Below, piece by piece: positions 61,752 through 64,000 of a DNA stretch of 64,000 bases. A program made the translations under genes and the position numbers. The notes under the pieces are model-generated. The model saw nothing but the letters and a program-made list of their open reading frames with translations, had not been told where the DNA came from and did not search any database. Positions within the stretch are counted from its first letter, which is position 1; each line of letters starts with the position of its first letter. This DNA is from Acidimicrobiales bacterium (lineage in GTDB: Bacteria; Actinomycetota; Acidimicrobiia; Acidimicrobiales; SZUA-35), in the NCBI GenBank assembly GCA_020629155.1, contig JAHDDW010000013.1, positions 39,653-103,652 on the forward strand, written 5' to 3'.

Positions 61752-63554
61752 ATGAACACAAGTGATTTAATGAACAAATACAAACAAGCAGCTAGAGAAG
61801 ACATCGAAACCGCAGCACTAAACATTCGAGAGCCAGAAGGTTTACAGGAGACAGCAGCGAAACCTTTCGAGTCACCTAGAGAACGTATCACACGCCATGT
61901 ACAGAGTGGACTTTACAAAGGTAGACAACCCAAACTATCAGCCATCTCAAAAAAAGTTCCAGGACAATCTCCACACTTTTCACTTCCTACATTTACATTA
62001 GCCGGTGATGAGGACCCTACGATAACCGCTAGCAATATAGCAAAATCTTTAGGTAAAGAAGATTTTGTTGAAAGTTCAGTTGCAGCTGGCCCCTACGTAA
62101 ATATAGTTTTAAACAATGAGGAAATAGTCAGAGTAGCTACTGAGCTCGCACGGAGAGAACAGTCAGCGTCTCCGCCTTCAAGACAGGTTTATATAGTCGA
62201 TTTTTCTTCACCTAATATTGCAAAACAATTTGGAATCAATCATCTAAGACCAACAATAGTTGGAGACTCGATATGCAAGCTATTAGAAGCTTGTGGCCAT
62301 ACTGTTGTTGGAGTTAACCACCTTGGAGACTTAGGATCACAGTTCGGATTAATTTCTGCAGCATATGACATTCTAGGCCATGACAAGATGTTTAATGAAT
62401 TAGATTTACAAGAAATTAATGAGCTGTATATCGAAGCTAGCAAACAAAACACTCCAATTGGCCGCCGTATAAAACACGAGTCACGCAGCTATTTCGAAGA
62501 CTTAACCAATGAAGAAAGCGAACAGGTAACACGCTGGGCTCATATCGTTGAACTTTCACGAGAACATTTGGATGAATTCTACGATTTATTGGGTGTAGAA
62601 TTTGACATTACTGTCGGTGAGGCTTTTTTCCAAAAAAGGTCAGTAGTGTTAGTTGATCAAATGACTAGCGATGAGACACTCAGTCTTGATGCAGGTGGAA
62701 CAGCTTACACAACAACCGAAGAGGACCAGCATGTCATATTTAGGAATGGACACGGACACACCCTGTATGCAGCTCGAGATTTAGCAGCGATCGAACAACG
62801 AACAACCGATTTCGATCCAGATAATATTATATATGTCGTTGGAAGTGAACAAACTGGCCACTTTGAGGCGGTATTCCGTTTAGCCCTAAAAAGTGGGCTC
62901 GCATCCAGATTGGGAACTAATAAAAATGTGATACTTGAACACCTTCCGTTGGGTATGCTTCTCGGCCAAGATGGCACGAAGCTTTCAACTAGAAGAGGAA
63001 CAAGTGGAGTAGCTCATGATCTATATTTAGATGTACTGAAAGCTGTTAAGACAAGGCAGACAGATAGAGGTTCAGTAGGTGACAAAGAAGCAAAACTAAT
63101 TGCATTAGCAATATTGAAATGGGAAATGCTAGAGAGTTCACCAGCGAAAGCTAAAAAATTCAACTACGAAGTGGCTGAAAGCAACAACGGTGTATTCAAA
63201 GTTCTTTATTCTTATGTTAGGTCAACGAAGCTCTTGCAAGATAATCAAGAAATTGTAGCAGAAAACAAACCATGCGCTACTATTACTGATGCGGAGAAGG
63301 AACTAGTTGTACTTTTATCTGAAGTCGAACATAGAATTGGACTTGCAGCTGAACAAAGAGACCCGAAACAAATATGTGATTACCTTCTTGAGCTAGCCAA
63401 TCTACATGGCACTTTTTATAAAGAATCAAATGTTTCAAGCCCCAAAGTTACCACAGAAGAGCGAGCATTCCGTCTTACAGTTCACAAAGCGTTCACCAAC
63501 GTAGCGGCACAGGCATTGGGAACATTAAATATCACTCCTCCAACTAAGATGTAG
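61752..63554 (+). CDS. argS: Arginyl-tRNA synthetase homologue with altered HIGH motif
   Basis: Class I synthetase of 600 residues. The N-terminal Add1-like domain runs to about 140. The catalytic domain has VDFSSPNIAKQFGINHLRPT, in which the HIGH position reads GINH: the first His is Gly (seen also in one ArgRS clade with FGIGH or FSMGH) and the Gly is Asn. GQDGTKLSTRRG supplies a KMSKS-like loop. The C-terminal anticodon domain ends TLNITPPTKM, matching the family's end. ATG 61752 has AGGG eight bases upstream. It is either the chromosome's own diverged argS, acquired from elsewhere, or a paralogue with another function. Confidence 0.75.
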   Translation: MNTSDLMNKYKQAAREDIETAALNIREPEGLQETAAKPFESPRERITRHVQSGLYKGRQPKLSAISKKVPGQSPHFSLPTFTLAGDEDPTITASNIAKSLGKEDFVESSVAAGPYVNIVLNNEEIVRVATELARREQSASPPSRQVYIVDFSSPNIAKQFGINHLRPTIVGDSICKLLEACGHTVVGVNHLGDLGSQFGLISAAYDILGHDKMFNELDLQEINELYIEASKQNTPIGRRIKHESRSYFEDLTNEESEQVTRWAHIVELSREHLDEFYDLLGVEFDITVGEAFFQKRSVVLVDQMTSDETLSLDAGGTAYTTTEEDQHVIFRNGHGHTLYAARDLAAIEQRTTDFDPDNIIYVVGSEQTGHFEAVFRLALKSGLASRLGTNKNVILEHLPLGMLLGQDGTKLSTRRGTSGVAHDLYLDVLKAVKTRQTDRGSVGDKEAKLIALAILKWEMLESSPAKAKKFNYEVAESNNGVFKVLYSYVRSTKLLQDNQEIVAENKPCATITDAEKELVVLLSEVEHRIGLAAEQRDPKQICDYLLELANLHGTFYKESNVSSPKVTTEERAFRLTVHKAFTNVAAQALGTLNITPPTKM

Positions 63555-63600
63555 TTGTAGAAGTTTAGACTTGATCTGACACTCATGTTGTGTGAGTGGG

Positions 63601-63654
63601 AGTTACCCGTTTTGATTATTAATGCGAATCAATAAATCAAAACGAAAGGTAACT
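63601..63654 (+). promoter_or_regulatory. Large imperfect palindrome covering the transposase ribosome binding site
   Basis: AGTTACC at 63601-63607 pairs with GGTAACT at 63648-63654, and GTTTTGATT at 63609-63617 pairs with AATCAAAAC at 63635-63643. The arms differ only by a three-base bulge, around a 17-nt loop. The right arm includes the AAAGG ribosome binding site of the ATG at 63658. In read-through transcripts the stem would hide the initiation site, a control known from IS10 and IS50. Confidence 0.6.
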
Positions 63655-63657
63655 CTT

Positions 63658-63981
63658 ATGATTCATACTCTTGACGAGAAATGGGTAACTGACATAACCG
63701 AACACCCGACAGCGGAGGGGAAACTTTATTTATGCATGTTCAAAGACTTGTTCTCGAACAAGATTGTCGGGTACTCAATGAGCGACAGGATGACTGCTGG
63801 TCTTTGTGTGAACGCGTTACGTTACGCTGTCACAGCACGACAGCCGAACAATACGATTGTTCATTCTGACCGCGGTAGCCAGTACCGATCCAAGGTTTTC
63901 ACAAGCGAACTTGTTGAACATAAACTGCGTGGCTCTATGGGGCGTGGAGTTATGATCGAATTTGGTGTATGGGTTGGTTAG
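63658..63981 (+). pseudogene. IS3-family transposase OrfB fragment (integrase core)
   Basis: About 107 residues. WVTDITEHPTAEGKLYL includes the first catalytic Asp and IVHSDRGSQYRSKVF the second; GSMGR is the conserved stretch before the catalytic Glu. The frame then continues as nonsense (GVMIEFGVWVG) instead of the expected CYDNA-like segment, so a frameshift removes the third catalytic residue. The N-terminal 100 or more residues of a normal OrfB are absent, with the start placed directly at the core. It is therefore inactive as shown. Confidence 0.75.
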
Positions 63982-64000
63982 CGGTGTGTCCGGTTGATTA

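Larger units (their letters stand above)
63568..64000 (+). mobile_element. Degraded IS3-type insertion element, right edge not seen
   Basis: It contains an IS3-like integrase core, a hairpin over the transposase start, and a TGATCTGACACTCA stretch at 63572-63585 that may be near the left terminus. There is no orfA and no N-terminal half of orfB, and the reading frame breaks after the SMGR motif, so this copy is not active by itself. The element extends beyond 64000 or ends there. Confidence 0.65.

Overview
The window looks like a chromosome segment of a fairly low-GC actinobacterium, most likely from the Acidimicrobiia or a nearby lineage. This is inference from gene content: an Rv1828-type MerR regulator, a fused biotin carboxylase/BCCP of the actinobacterial acyl-CoA carboxylase type, a homodimeric AceE, an LpdA-like flavoprotein lacking one redox cysteine, a DUF1844 gene divergent from infC, and many lipobox proteins. 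No rRNA, tRNA, prophage or CRISPR array was seen.

Left part (1-20.9 kb). A partial oligopeptidase B gene runs off the left edge. It is followed by a membrane GAF-GGDEF diguanylate cyclase, a MerR regulator, a secreted beta-propeller/fibronectin-III protein with a lipoprotein, and a B12 uptake operon (btuF-btuC-btuD) preceded by a clear cobalamin riboswitch on the minus strand. Next come menC, a frameshifted membrane gene, ispG, a polysaccharide-type flippase, a small frameshifted gene, an ABC exporter, and a symmetric minus-strand block of four envelope genes in the order M23 peptidase, CNNM, CNNM, M23 peptidase.

Middle (20.9-47.4 kb). A type II fatty-acid operon (fabD-fabH-fabG-acpP-fabF) follows an AT-rich perfect palindrome. 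The FabD protein carries an unusual C-terminal lipoyl/biotinyl-like domain. Downstream lie two remnants (half of a DMT transporter and a truncated HEPN partner of a MNT nucleotidyltransferase), a PQQ-type sugar dehydrogenase, lysS, a TAP-like hydrolase, a Nudix hydrolase, an MFS transporter, rnhA, aceE, a HhH-GPD protein, a DUF817 membrane protein, the acyl-CoA carboxylase alpha subunit, a CPA1 antiporter, an unrecognised soluble protein and two tandem paralogous membrane proteins.

Right part (47.4-64 kb). lpdA, a GT4 glycosyltransferase and a TlpA-like lipoprotein are followed by the classic infC-rpmI-rplT-rRNA methyltransferase cluster, where infC appears to start on a rare AUA codon. Then come a GGDEF-EAL protein, hisG, ribA, ribD, a YceI-like protein and serC. 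From about 59.5 kb the sequence looks more AT-rich and the genes become atypical: a short divergent aldehyde-dehydrogenase-like protein, a DNA-polymerase-beta-like nucleotidyltransferase and an arginyl-tRNA-synthetase homologue with an altered HIGH motif. This region is bounded on the right by a degraded IS3-type element with a large hairpin over its transposase start, and it is the best candidate here for a transferred, poorly described module.
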